64,000 bases of DNA from Heligmosomoides polygyrus polygyrus (GCA_947396885.1 OX377202.1:124001-188000), one strand, 5' to 3'. Counted from the stretch's first letter, positions 43,940 through 54,820 are shown. The notes: generated from the letters alone by a model not told the origin. Made by a program: numbers and translations.

Positions 43940-45110
43940 ACTAGTAAATGGTGTTTGTCCTCAGTTCTCAAGAAAATTACACAAGTACTGCAACTGCTGG
44001 GCACTAGTGAACTTTCAAGCCAGCAGAGCTCGTAAGTCTTCTTCTTCCACTCAAGCTCAAGAGTAGGTAATGGATAGGTAAGTGAGGGTGGAGAGAATAG
44101 CATCCAGCAAAGTGATTAAGCGTAGTATAGGGATGTTATTTGTGGTGTTCGTCATGAATATGAGACTCGCTTCCGAAATTTCCGTTGATCGGTTACGGTA
44201 GGTGTGGTACTGTACTGTGTTCTTTACTGTGTTAGTAATAGAGGGCTCTCCACATAGCCGGGTTTGATTTCCAGTCGGCTACATGAGATGAGAAATAGCG
44301 CACAAGAAATTGATGCCTCCCAAAACGAGTGCCGGATACGTGATAAGCACCCCAAGTAACCCTTGAAGACAAAGGCTGGGCGATTTTCAAGATCCTGGCG
44401 CAACCCGAGACACGTATGATGTCCTGACGGAGCCAACCGTTGCACCAGCAACAGACCTCATAGCTGGATTCGTAACGTCGAGATCTGTGGTCCTGACTGC
44501 ACCGCCCTCACATAGACACAGCTACGTACCGTATCGTACCGTAATTGGGCGAGATTTCAAAAAGTTTTGTCAAATTCAAAAAAACTGCCTTAGCCGAAGG
44601 TTATGCAGAAATTTCATGGCTTCAAAGGTTGTGAAAGGGTGTCTATCTGGACCCTTCGCTACTGAGCGTTGTCCTGGTTGAGGGGTCTTGTAGATCCCTT
44701 CTTCCCTTCTCCTACAACGCGTTTTATACAAAAATGCTGGGGTGGCTCGTATATGTACAGCCTTCTACAAGTTATCTCCTTCCATAAAGTTTTGCCGCTA
44801 TTTCCACGACTCTGTACCAAACAAGGTGGACCAGCTTATCAAGTGCTTCAAGTTTCAACCTGTGCACCACCTTGCTCTCTAACCAAACGCTAATGTGGGG
44901 CTACGTAGCCATAAAGCAGTTGCGTATAAGTTCCACATCCAATTAAACTGTGTATCTAGAGTGGGACATGATCTCTCCCTGCTTCGTCTTCTTAGTTTGG
45001 GCTTTTGAAAAACATAACGCAGAACTATACGAACGACACAGGTCGACCGAATTCAAGAAAAAGATCGCATTTCATACTAATTCCAACTTCTGAGAGATAC
45101 TTAAAAATGG
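43940..45110. repeat. Inverted duplication arm 2
   Basis: Reverse complement of 35530-36575, with a GGGTGCTGATCACG-family-like insertion near 44320-44380. Confidence 0.75.
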
Positions 45111-45129
45111 TATTCGTTCTGAGCGGTGA

Positions 45130-45290
45130 TGACCTCCATTACCGGTATTTGCTCACACGGCCGTTGGAAGGCGGAAGTTGCGCACAGTTCTCGGCTACGA
45201 CCAACCTCGGGCTTCCTCTCCTTGCCCTCCGAAGCTACCCAACCATGATATGATCCGAGGACTGCGTGGGATTCATGCGGTGCAGCGAGC
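45130..45290. repeat. Inverted duplication, outlying block of arm 2
   Basis: Reverse complement of 33605-33735. Here it adjoins the rest of arm 2, so the 1.8-kb gap is specific to arm 1. Confidence 0.7.
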
Positions 45291-45319
45291 TCAGCCGAAA
45301 ATTACCGATTTTATCTCCT

Positions 45320-45450
45320 ATAGGCTCCGTATACTTATACTTGTGACGCCGAGCGACGCGATGACATGTACTGTGGTCAAAATGGTCGATCGATCGCTCG
45401 CTCAATTGACACGCTATACACGTCGCTCGGTGTCAGAGCATATACCATTT
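45320..45450. mobile_element. Short foldback element (ACTTGTGACGCCG family)
   Basis: Contains ATACTTGTGACGCCGAGCG and CGTCGCTCGGTGTCAGAGC as imperfect ends around GGTCGATCGATCGCTCGC. Confidence 0.5.
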
Positions 45451-45776
45451 TCACGTCGAACTGAAAGCTTTTCAAATCAAACTGCCCATTTTTCGAATCA
45501 AATTGGACACTTTTCATGTCAAACTGGACGCTCTTCTGAGCTAGCCCAAGGCCTACGGGTACTTAGCGGGCTGGTGCCCGCTCCGATATTGCACATGGTG
45601 GTGGAACACTCACATTAGTACGGTTTCTGTGCTCTAGAACTAGGCAGGAAGGAACCCCGGAGTCTGGCTGATCCAATTTACCCGTTTTAAGATACCTTGC
45701 CGATGGGCAGCGGGCACCAGCTCACTTAGTACCGACTTTTGAAAGCAAAGCGAGCTCTTGCAAATCAAAATGACCC

Positions 45777-46030
45777 TTAAGGGCCCTGCACCCTTCTGCG
45801 GCGTTACCGCTGCCCTATCCTTAACCATAGGGCAGGGACTGGCCGGCCAGCGGCGCCGCTGGAGCGGCAGCGGCGATAATGATTTGAATCATTCTCGCCG
45901 CCGCCGTTCCAGCGCGCCGGGCGAGTCTGTCTGCGTTCTGCCCTTTCGCGCCCGCAGACGATGAGTCATGCCGTTCGGCGAAGCCGTCCGCCGTCCGCCG
46001 CTCGCCGCAGAAGTGTACGGGGGCCTTTAG
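45777..46030. mobile_element. GC-rich foldback MITE
   Basis: Left TTAAGGGCCCTGCACCCTTC, right GAAGTGTACGGGGGCCTTTAG. Inner GATAATGATTTGAATCATTC palindrome. Related to 12135 and 63526. Confidence 0.7.
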
Positions 46031-46945
46031 GCAGGCTAAACTACAAACTCACTAACCTAAGATGGTTAGAATCGTTTGAATAAAGAAAAAATTGGTTGAA
46101 CTTTCTCGGACATTTTTTAGTTCACCTACCCAAGATGTGTAACAATTTTATAAAAATCTTATTTTGTGAGAAAAATATTAAATTAATTTTTGTTTTGAAG
46201 CGCAACAAGGCAGCGATCGTGTAGTGCATTAAAGGACTAGATCACGCACTCGAAAATCAAGCCGCAATGTTCATTCGATAGGTAATGTAAATACTGCTTA
46301 AATGTAGGACTAAAGTGAAGATATGTATGTTTTTACAATTGTTTATGTTGCACCGTTTGCAGGCATGAAACCCCGTGCAAACGGAAATTTTGCTATCAAT
46401 CGAATAAAAATCGCGACTTTTCAAACAAGGGCATGGCGCAGTCTCTGTTTTGACATAAAAAATGGTCACATTCCTGCACTTTAAAACAAGCTTTAAATCA
46501 TTGTTTTTCCTCAAAAAATAAAAATTTTATAAAAAAAGCTATATGTTCTCTTACTAGGATGTGAATTAAAACTTCAAAGAAAGTTATTTATTTATTGCAT
46601 GAGAACTCGTGTAACAACAACTCAACCTTGGGTAGGAAATTATGCAGTCCAGTAAAGAGAGTAGAACTTATACTAAATAATAAGTTATACTAAAATTTCC
46701 CTTGAACAAAAATTATCCTAACCTTGCTGCTTCCACTGCGTCTTTCAGATTGAACTAATAGATACTCTCTAAGAAGATTAAAGTTTTTTTTTGCCCAAGA
46801 AAGATTAAGACTCTTTGAAAACCTTTATTCCACCTGCCCCAGAAAGTGAACAAACACACGGAAACTTCACAAACTTCTTATTTTCGAGGAAAAATAGTGA
46901 TGTATTAATGCCTATACCAAAGCGCAGAAAGGTAGCAATCTTTAG
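46031..46945. other. A/T-rich sequence, no gene recognised
   Basis: Likely downstream of the minus-strand exon at 47019. Open frames are A/T-rich and unsupported. Confidence 0.4.
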
Positions 46946-46951
46946 TTTATT
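46946..46951 (-). terminator. Poly(A) signal AATAAA
   Basis: AATAAA on the minus strand, 68 bp past the stop codon of the 47019-47301 exon, at a distance normal for nematode 3' ends. Confidence 0.55.
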
Positions 46952-47018
46952 AAAAAAGATCGTTCTTCGCACCCGTTTAGCTCTTTGACTGCCGCTAAAT
47001 CACCCTTCACAGCAACCA

Positions 47019-47301
47019 CTAAGTCCTGCATTGGCTGGATTCTAGGATTTGTTCTGCCTCTAATGCTCTTGTAGGTATGTAACGTGATGCTAACGTCCCA
47101 GGATCATAGTAATCAAAGTAGCCCTGAGAGGAATCTTTCTGTGAAAACAACAAATTTCTACAACCTAAGGCGTGTTTATGGTACTGTCGCTTCGCCTCCG
47201 CTTCCCTGTGTGATATAACAATCCGTGAAATTGTGTTCGATACAATTTTGTCGAGCTGGCGTTTGGATAGGGACACCAGACGGGTGGGGCACGACAACCC
47301 A
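47019..47301 (-). CDS. Last exon of an unrecognised gene
   Basis: A strong acceptor (AAGTTTTCAG), an open frame of 94 codons and a TAG stop followed by a nearby AATAAA. The peptide is hydrophilic and non-repetitive: SKRQLDKIVSNTISRIVISH, then REAEAKRQYHKHALGC, GYFDYYDPGTLASRYIPTRA and LEAEQILESSQCRT. I do not recognise the family and no membrane segment or signal is evident. The upstream exons were not securely found; exons at 48088 and 48811 are candidates but their phases do not all agree. Confidence 0.6.
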
Positions 47302-47309
47302 CTGAAAAC

Positions 47310-48087
47310 TTGTCCAACCGTTTGGATTCATTATGCGAATGAGGGGTTATTGCAGGAGTTCAAGGATTGGCTGTTTATGACACGAACCAAAAACTAGTCG
47401 GTGCAGCGGTTAGAAAAGCTAAAGCATTCAGAAGCAGAAGCAAAAAAAATATGATCCGTTGTCTTACCTTCACGATTGAGCGTCTATAGTCCACAGATCA
47501 CAGAACATACGCATCGATCGACCAGTGCAACATACTTGTTACTCGCAACAAGGATAGCAATTATAACTAAACACCTGCTGCCGTTTGAGTGTTCCCGCGC
47601 GCTCGCCACAGTATCCTCAAACCTGCACATCACCCAAGCCGTTGTTATCGGAGCTCGTTCCTGTTATTGAGCGCGCAAACCTACAGACATCTCTAGCAAG
47701 GAAAAGACCTAGCCAAGCTGCTCGTGCTGAAATCGCTCTCGTCGCTCAATGGGGAATACGCATCGATCGAATGCCCACGTGGACGCCGACGCTATCCACG
47801 ACGCAACGGCAGCAACTGCACGCTACAGTGTTCATCAACCAGCAATTCGAACGGTAGTGGGTGAATAGTTATAAGTAAGACCTGTTACAAGTGCCTCTAA
47901 TCAATACCTTGCTGACCTTGCTCCTAGTACGGTCCCCGGGCAGTCTCACCTTGAATCACTCTCGCTATCATCTCCTTGGGGAATTTTTCTTATGGTGGCA
48001 GGAACTAAAAGCAAAGCCAACTGAACATGAGTCAGTGCTGGTGATGAAGCATGGAGTGAATTGATTTATAAGGCAATGTGCCGACAC
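47310..48087. other. No gene recognised (possible intron)
   Basis: Could be intron of the minus-strand gene ending at 47019. No repeats of the families above were recognised. Confidence 0.3.
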
Positions 48088-48211
48088 GCCCGTTGGCGAT
48101 GGAGCGCGGAAACTTTCGAGCGCCTTCTTGCCCGCAATCCACAGGTGCAACGCCTCGACTGCGGCAAAGCGTGCACCGATGTCAATTTCGCGCTCTAATG
48201 CAAGCATGAGT
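48088..48211 (-). CDS. Putative exon, unrecognised
   Basis: Acceptor ACAACAG, donor GTGTCG (weak). Open: LMLALEREIDIGARFAAVEA then LHLWIAGKKALESFRAPSPTG. The composition looks like a helical protein, but the splice sites are poor. Confidence 0.25.
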
Positions 48212-48243
48212 CTGTTGTCTCCCCATGTACCGTAGCGTTTTTG

Positions 48244-48509
48244 GCACTATTGTACTTTCAGGACTCCAGAGGTCGAGGAGATTTCGAAAAAAATTTCGCC
48301 CGAGCTTCGCTCAGGTTTTCGTATTACGCTGGAGTATAGTAGGTACGGGTGACTAGGTAATGGTCACCGATTTCTCTAAAACTCCAGCGTAAAACGAAAA
48401 ACGGATGTCAGATTCGTTGTCAGCACCCCAAATAACCCCTATGGGCGAAGTTTAGGCGAATTTTTTTTACCTCCCCTCGACCTCTGGAGTCCTGAAAGAA
48501 CAATAGTGC
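48244..48509. mobile_element. MITE with ~35-bp terminal inverted repeats
   Basis: Left GCACTATTGTACTTTCAGGA with CTCCAGAGGTCGAGG, mirrored at 48475-48509 with one mismatch. The interior holds the TGTCAGATTCGTTGTCAGCA segment, so this may be the intact form of the GGGTGCTGATCACG dispersed family. Confidence 0.8.
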
Positions 48510-48810
48510 TTTTTTTACAAAATAAATCTTCTCGCCTGGGCCGACGTAGCCTCTATATGGGAAAGCCTCCTGTCGACACCACACCCCTTCTACGTCGTTA
48601 GCGAGAACGAAATGGGTTACGTAACCGGGTAATGCCGACCATCACTCACTATTTTAAACGTCCTTACGCTAAACCTAGTTCAAAGCCACTTTAGAACGTG
48701 ACTTTTAGAAATATAGGATATCGATCGTAAGACGCAAAAATTTAAGTAATGCTCAAGCTGCAGACCTAGCAATACTCTCGTGATAACAATGTTGCCAGAA
48801 GCAAAAGTAC

Positions 48811-48936
48811 CTGCGAAATTGGGTTAAGAATAGGCAGGCCGGCGGCAGCCTGTTCCAGTGCTGCGCCACCGTCCATTCGACCAGTCGGTGCTCCACGTAG
48901 GCCGGGAATCAGCGCCGAGGTGAGCGACCCGAAAAG
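48811..48936 (-). CDS. Putative 42-codon exon, unrecognised
   Basis: Acceptor TACGACAG, donor CAG/GTACTT, phase 0 at both ends. Open frame: LFGSLTSALIPGLRGAPTGR then MDGGAALEQAAAGLPILNPISQ. A second frame here is also partly open, which weakens the call. Confidence 0.35.
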
Positions 48937-49204
48937 CTGTCGTATTCGGCAAAAGAGCTAATGAACATCTTACGAACACTACCATTGGCCCTATTCGTTG
49001 AAGCCGAGTGTTTTCGTGCCTTCCGTCAACGTATCGTTGGCTTTCTTTATCATGAGATCTTTTAGCCTAGAAGGCATGAAGAATTGAGTGGTTTTGAGGC
49101 GATTCTAATAACTTCACTCCCAACGATAAAGCTAAGTAAGGAAGTTATAGACTCAAACAGTAAAATCTCTCAACGACCTTTATTCGTTCAATTGAACGCC
49201 TTAG

Positions 49205-49417
49205 CCAAGTGAACGCATGTGGCAGCCCAGTCGGAGGAGGCGTCGCCTGCCGCGTTCAACCGATTACTCTAGGTTCCTGGTCCGGGCTTCCCGCCCAGGC
49301 CAACCGAACCTTTCACGCCTCCGGGTCGCTAAATTTGTCCCATTGTGCAGGGCAAGTATGCACTCAGTATGCATTGCTTCCACGGCAATCGGTTGAGCTA
49401 GAATGCGTGGCGCATCC
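49205..49417 (+). mobile_element. SINE2 copy
   Basis: Head AGTCGGAGGAGGCG, B-box region TCCTGGTCCGGGCTTCCCGC, 3' hallmark GAATGCGTGGCGCATCCC. It runs directly into mariner sequence. Confidence 0.75.
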
Positions 49418-49700
49418 CAGACACAGCATTTCGGGGTTGACGGCGAAGTACTGTGCCGAGGGGTGAGGCAGCAGAAGTTGATTGAAAAACAGCCGGCTTC
49501 GGTCAGTCGAAGAGGCCCAATCCTAATGACAACGAGCGTGCGCACGTTTCAAAAATTATTGTTCAGAAAATGGACGAATTGGGATACAAAACTCTTCCAC
49601 ATCCAGCATATTCACCAGATCTGTTCCCTACCGATTACCACTTTTATCGAGCATTTAGATCGTCATGTGAAGGACAAAAAATTCAGCAACCAAGATGATG
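49418..49700 (+). pseudogene. Mariner fragment with a large internal deletion
   Basis: Joins part of the helix-turn-helix (QHFGVDG) directly to QQKLIEKQPASVSRRGPI and the downstream YSPDLF-TDYHF region. Related to the mariner at 18430 but lacks the middle of the gene. Confidence 0.7.
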
Positions 49701-50498
49701 AACAAGAAGATCGAAAACGATCTTCTTGTTTTAATAATTCTCGTAGTTCTGATTTTTAAAAAGATGGAACGTCTAAGCTATTGTCGCGTTGGGAAAAATG
49801 TATTAATTGCAGCGGTGCTTGTTTCGATCAATAAAATTGTCTCCAAGCGAAGTTGTGATCTGTCCAAGTTTTCAGTCAAAATCTGCCATTTCATACGTAA
49901 CGACCTAATACAAAACGACGAAATAAAGGCTAAGGGCGGAGTTAGCCGATCCATTTGTGCGCCCACACCATGCATTTCACATCTACGGGACATCGTTGAC
50001 AAGATTTAACACGTTGACGACCGCGCGATTTTCGCTCTTCTGGCGCGTGGGACCAACCGATTTTTTGCAACATCGAAAGTTGTTTGTTAGCTGAAGCCGT
50101 CGAGAAGCTCATGAAGTGCACATAACACAGCAAAGTTGCTTCGAAAGATTTGAATACAATTTTAAAAATCGCAAGACTGTGACACGGCATCGTGTCATGC
50201 GGTCCTAAGAAGTCGAAACTGCGGGGGGGGGGACACGGCAACGTGTCATAGGTCGTCAACGTGTTAAATGCGTGCCTGACCTTTACCTGCAGAGGCCAGC
50301 CAGTAGTGTAGTACCAACTCATCGACCCCGAGAGATAGAAGATAAACATCACCGAGCTGGAAGAAACCCGAACCACAGATCGCTTCGTGTGCATGAAAGG
50401 GCCAAGGCCTACTCTGACTGCGTAAGATGCGTCCCACAGGAAAAAGTACTCAAAAAAGATCGTTACCAACCGAATAGCTGTAATTCACCTAAAGCCAG

Positions 50499-50663
50499 TA
50501 AGGGCCTGTTCATACTTCGCGACGGGAGCGACGGCAGAGGAGGAAGCGACAGGGCGAAGGATACGTAATGACCAGTGCCGAGCCGTTGCCTGAGACAAAT
50601 CGATAGGTATGCTTTGCTTTGTCGCCCCTGTCGCTGCCGTCGCGGAGTATGGACAGGCCCTAA
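50499..50663. mobile_element. MITE-A, complete copy
   Basis: TAAGGGCCTGTTCATACTTC at the left, GTATGGACAGGCCCTAA at the right, extending as imperfect ~35-bp inverted repeats with CGCGACGG. Confidence 0.85.
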
Positions 50664-50919
50664 CGAATACGAATATTTTAGGAATAAAGTCTATGGAATA
50701 TATCTTAGTCGGTATGGGCGACTCTGAAATTGCAGTTGCGCTCCTCCTCCCATGCCGCAAAAATAACTGACCATTACTTTATCAGGTCCCAGGAAGATCA
50801 AAAAGTATAAGATGAATTGGTGGCAAGAAAAGCACAAAACAACACAATAAGGCAGCAAAATGCAGACTGTCATTAAAAACGGCAAAAAATGAACGCCAAG
50901 ACAGCGACCTAGAACTCAT

Positions 50920-51049
50920 CTAACATCGACGTACTTCTTTGGACCGGCACAAGTGATTTTGGACTGGTACGGAAGGAACGTGCGCACTCGGTTTGTCACT
51001 AGGTACTATTCGAACCAGTCGAACTCATCATCGCAGAACAGCGGGTTTC
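50920..51049 (-). pseudogene. LRR C-terminal capping exon, broken copy
   Basis: Encodes GNPLFCDDEFDWFE, then TAG (51006-51008) and YLVTNRVRTFLPYQ, with cysteines as in an LRRCT cap. The donor that is GTGAGT in the other copy is ATGAGT here. Both lesions together indicate loss of function of this copy. Confidence 0.85.
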
Positions 51050-51445
51050 CTTTAAAATGAGGAATGTAATATACATATCTATTGCAGATGAGCTCTGAAG
51101 ATGACTGAAGTTTGAATCGATAAAATTTGACTAAGGCGAAAAAGTATACCATGAAGCTAAAGCGCTAAAAAAGCTATAGTAGCTGTGGAGGAGTGCGCTT
51201 CTCTCTGTCTCACAACGAGAAAATATTAAAAATAAACTAGTTAGAAGGACATGCACGGATGACAAGCCTAAGAGAGGACTAACCTATCGACTGAATCGAG
51301 TTATTCGCGAGCAACAAAACCAACAGCTGATCAAGTGAGTCGAAACTGTTTCTGGCGACTTGCACAATGTTGTTATTCTACAAATAACTACATAATTATT
51401 CTCCTTGAAAAATACAACACTGACTGCAATGTAGACAATACTGAC

Positions 51446-51556
51446 CTGAATGCTGATTAGTTGAAGATTCGGATTGTTTGAGAAGGCGAGTGTGTCGATC
51501 TTTTCAATCAAATTTCCATCCAGGCGAACTTGCTTCAGACTCCTAAGATCCTTCAG
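51446..51556 (-). CDS. LRR protein exon (37 codons)
   Basis: LKDLRSLKQVRLDGN then LIEKIDTLAFSNNPNLQLIS ending IQ at donor CAG/GTCAGT, phase 0. An upstream AG at 51565 has the better acceptor context (ATTCAG) but needs a 1-nt frame correction; the AG at 51557 keeps phase. The exon holds one and a half leucine-rich repeats. It does not join in phase to the cap exon at 51049, so an intermediate exon is missing or the pair do not belong together. Confidence 0.7.
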
Positions 51557-51660
51557 CTCCGCAGCTGAATAGGTAACTTTTCAGTGCAGGCCTTTTAGGG
51601 ACACCAGATGAATAAGCTAGTTTAGAAGGCGTTCTTTTACAGGGTCAATGAAACACTCAC

Positions 51661-51876
51661 CTTCTGAAGGATATTGTTGGTTACGTCGAGGATCTCGAGG
51701 CGATGGAAGGCCTGTAGACGATTTCCGTCAAGGCTGCCGATCAGGTTGTCCCTCATGTAGAGGTACTGCAGCTGCGGCACGTTCATGAACGCCATCGGAT
51801 GAATCTCACTCAGCTGATTGTTCTGCAGCCGAAGCTCCTTAAGCTGGGGCAGGTTCATCAGCTCGAAGTTGCTGAT
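51661..51876 (-). CDS. LRR protein exon (three repeats, 72 codons)
   Basis: Acceptor GTGTTTCAG, donor GTGAGT, 216 nt, phase 0 at both ends. Three 24-residue repeats: LMNLPQLKELRLQNNQLSEI, FMNVPQLQYLYMRDNLIGSL, and LQAFHRLEILDVTNNILQK. The pattern LxxLxLxxNxL is that of extracellular leucine-rich-repeat proteins, which bind ligands or partner proteins. Confidence 0.85.
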
Positions 51877-52178
51877 CTGAAACACTCCCCGGTTAAAAAC
51901 ATGTTTGAATCGACCTAGCCTTTGAAGGAGAAGGAGGGGTGGAGTGAGGCTAGAAGACAGACAGCTAGGCTGCTATGTCGGAATAGAGACTCTATTCGTA
52001 GATCGAGAATGTTCCAATCGTGAGACATCCAAAGAGCTACAAAAACTTGCTGAGAACAGTTCTGAAGTCATGCACTTCAGCAGCTTCTTCCTAGAATTCA
52101 CATTAGCTGAGAGCTTCATCCTATCTCTAAGCTTGACTCGGAAGACTGGAAGAAGAAACCGTATCACTTGCCGTACCT

Positions 52179-52345
52179 TAGGGTCTGTTCATACTTGGCG
52201 AATAGAGCGACTCGTTGCCTGTGCAAAACAGGCAACGAGTCGCTCTATAAAACCGAGCGACCGCCGCCGAAATCTGTTCATACTAGAGCGCTGTCGCTTT
52301 CGTCGTTTGTGTCGCCTGTTCATAAATACTTCGCTCCGGCGACGG
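52179..52345. mobile_element. Foldback MITE (TGTTCATACTTGG family)
   Basis: Starts TTAGGGTCTGTTCATACTTG. Contains a perfect 21-bp stem with 5-nt loop at 52202-52248 and a second TGTTCATACTAGAGCG segment. Related to 23943. Confidence 0.65.
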
Positions 52346-52439
52346 ATGGAGTGTGGGGTACGTAATTACACCATGCGCACCAGTGTTCGAAAGAAACGAT
52401 TCCTATTCGATCGCGGCTATTTGCAGCGGGGTCCGTTTG

Positions 52440-52640
52440 ATTGGAGCGCGCCATGGTGGTTGGAGCGCGCGCACTGTCAGCAACGGGGCTGGCTACGCGT
52501 GAGTCTGCAGTTGTGTTCCACGGTGGCGAACTGAGCTAGAGCTGAACCGGGCTAGGGACGGGACTCCAGGGTGGGTGCCATCCAAGCTGCTCGTGTGGAA
52601 ACTGCATTCCTTGCTCAGGGAGAGTCCTCGACTAAGTTCT
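52440..52640. repeat. Dispersed repeat shared with 62090-62290
   Basis: GGGCTAGGGACGGGACTCCAG here corresponds, inverted, to CTGGAGTCCCTTCCCTAGCCC near 62130. A GATTGGAGCGCGCCA motif recurs near 62270 and 63470. Confidence 0.5.
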
Positions 52641-52712
52641 GCGCTCTTCGAGCGGCGAAATACATACGACTGGAAAAATGCGCAAAAATTGCACAAAAAA
52701 GTTGCATAGGTT

Positions 52713-52957
52713 CTTTCTTCTTCTTCTTCTCCTGAGCGTTTAGTCCCGCGCAGTCGCAGGGTCCGCTGTTCTTGTGATCTGTCGCCACCTCATCCTATCA
52801 AGGGCGTCATCTGCCGTGGCGCCGACTTCGGCGAGATCTCTCTTGATGACGTCCTTCCATCTTTTCCTAGGGGCTCCTCTCGGACGCTTTCCGGGTGCCT
52901 CGTAATCTAGGGCCAACCTTGTGGGGTGATCCTCTGGTCTTCTGAGGACGTGTCCAT
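52713..52957 (-). mobile_element. Severely 5'-truncated LINE with 18-bp target duplication
   Basis: AAAAAAGTTGCATAGGTT occurs at 52695-52712 and 52958-52975. Between them lies only the 3' end of a LINE ORF on the minus strand and a short GAAGAA tail. Confidence 0.9.
52740..52957 (-). pseudogene. C-terminus of a LINE polyprotein
   Basis: FYGHVLRRPEDHPTRLALDY, PGKRPRGAPRKRWKDVIKRD and MRWRQITRTADPATARD: the H-V-x-R-x-x-x-x-R...RG.P..RW signature found after the RT domain in many endonuclease-type LINEs. The rest of the gene is absent because of 5' truncation. Confidence 0.8.
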
Positions 52958-53029
52958 AAAAAAGTTGCATAGGTTAGAACCCCCTAAATCCCAAGCAATC
53001 AGCTGAGATGCAATCACTGCCACAAGGTG

Positions 53030-53092
53030 ATAACCGAACCACCGACCTCTCTAGCGTGAATCGACGCGCTGCCCACTGCGCCACGATCTGCT
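53030..53092 (-). promoter_or_regulatory. tRNA-like segment (SINE head)
   Basis: On the minus strand, A-box TGGCGCAGTGGGC (53071-53083) precedes GGTTCGGTTA (53031-53040). No full tRNA fold. Marks another tRNA-derived SINE of uncertain extent. Confidence 0.5.
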
Positions 53093-54089
53093 CGTCGGGA
53101 CTGCCATTGCGAGCGCACAAGACATCGATCGAACGTGGCAACGTCAATGCCGACAAGCGATCTCTAAGCTAGGAGGGCGCATACAGCAGAAGACCAACGG
53201 ACCTCCGCTGCAAATAGCCGCGATCTTCCTATTCTGCCATTCTTCAGATCGATTTAAGGGCCTCTACAGAGTCTCGCGGCAGCACCCCGAGAACTCGTCC
53301 ATATCGCTCCCGCCGCAGTGGGACCCATGCTGCCACTGTGGTGGAAGCCGCGGCGCGGACGAGTTGTCGCGGAGCCGCCGCACGCAAAGGTCCCCGAGGG
53401 CTGCCGCAGTTCACGGCGGCTCTCACCCGCAGCGCCAGGAGCTGCGGGTGAGACCCGCCGGAGGGCGTGATAGATGGGTGTCCATTATGGTTCATCTATT
53501 CTAAACATTTTTTAAACGAATCTACATGCTAGGGATATAGTAGGTTGGTGCATAATTTCTGTCCATAAAGGAGCTTGACAACCAGCAATATAATCACCGG
53601 TAGTGCCGACAAATGGAGGTGTATGGAATCCTGCACTCAAAATGTAACGCAAAAAAGCTTAGCACGATATTAGGTGACCTTAATTGCTTGGAAAATCTCC
53701 GTGACCTTCCAGTCACAAGTTAGTCGTCTGAGGTAGGAAAACCCTTGCACAGAAATGCAACAAGAAAGCAGACCTTCTTTTTAGTACGAGGTATAACTGC
53801 ATCGGACGGACCTATCGAACTTAACAAGGCATCGGAGAGAATGCGGTCATCACAAGGGCTACCACATTATCTTCGAGCTACTTGTCAAACGAGGAAATTT
53901 TAGCGGAGGTACATCGACAAAAATGAGAGCAAGCGAAAAATGGCACAGAACTGTTGAGTTATAAAAAGTGTTCTATTAGATTTCGGGGCTTAGATTCATG
54001 AACTCCTAACTTTACTTAGAAAACGCTTCTTCACAAAAGAAAAAGCGTTCTGCGTACTTCATCTCTGACATTCTTAGAGGTCGTAACTG

Positions 54090-54195
54090 CCGGCAAAAGT
54101 ACGCAGTGTTGCGTACAGCAGCCTTGCGGCGCCGCACCACCCGCCGTCGTCATGGCGGGTCCGCGGCACCCGCAAGACTCTGCTGCCGGCCTAAA
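54090..54195. repeat. GC-rich foldback hairpin
   Basis: CTTGCGG...CGCACCACCCGCC pairs with GGCGGGTCCGCGGCACCCGCAAG around a short spacer. The ends GCCGGCA / TGCCGGC also pair. Confidence 0.6.
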
Positions 54196-54201
54196 GCGTG
54201 C

Positions 54202-54765
54202 TACCAGGCTGTCCAATAATTCTTGTCCGAAAACTTCACAATTTTTATTTTTTTTCAACTTTACTGAAAAACAAGTCTAATCAACAACATAATCACCACA
54301 GTCATCCACAACAGTTGCCCATCGATTGGGCAGGTCGCCGATGCCCTTCGCCCAGAACTCCGGGGGCTGCGACTCGAAGAATTCCGCGATGTCGGATTTG
54401 AGGTTGTCGTAGTTGGTGAATTTTCTTCCGGCCCAATGGTGCTTCACGAGGCGGAACAAGTGGTAGTCGGAGGCGGCGAGGTCCGGGGAATACGGCGGAT
54501 GGGCAACCGTCTCCCAGCCGAGCGTCGCCAACTTCTGCTGGGTCTCCTTCGCCACATGGTGGCGCGCGTTGTCGTGCAGCAGGTGGACCGAGGTCCGTCG
54601 GGGACGCTTTTCTCGGATGGCGGCGGCTAGTTTCTCGAGCTGATCGGTTAGATGGAGTGTAAAAACCTTCTAGAAGGTTTTTATACTTGCCTGATATTAT
54701 AACACTTCTAAGGAAAATTATAGAATTTTGAAAATTTTCGGACAGGAATTATTGACAGCCTGGTA
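54202..54765 (-). mobile_element. Mariner, internally deleted (564 bp)
   Basis: Terminal repeats TACCAGGCTGTCCAATAATT and AATTATTGACAGCCTGGTA, extended inward by CTTGTCCGAAAA / TTTTCGGACAG. Only the 3' part of the transposase gene remains. Inserted next to the foldback at 54090. Confidence 0.9.
54277..54600 (-). pseudogene. Mariner transposase C-terminal fragment
   Basis: LLHDNARHHVAKETQQKLAT with the second catalytic aspartate, then PPYSPDLAASDYHLFR with the third (D34D-type), then PNRWATVVDDCGDYV. The N-terminal two thirds, including the DNA-binding domain, are deleted. Confidence 0.88.
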
Positions 54766-54820
54766 TTAGACCCCTTTTTGAGTGTCAGATTTATGACGTA
54801 GGTAATATGACTGTTTGCTA

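Larger units (their letters stand above)
50499..51278. repeat. Direct segmental duplication, copy 1
   Basis: Collinear with 56661-57562 apart from about 116 bp present only in copy 2 (56925-57040). Begins with MITE-A and includes an LRR C-terminal cap exon. Confidence 0.9.
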
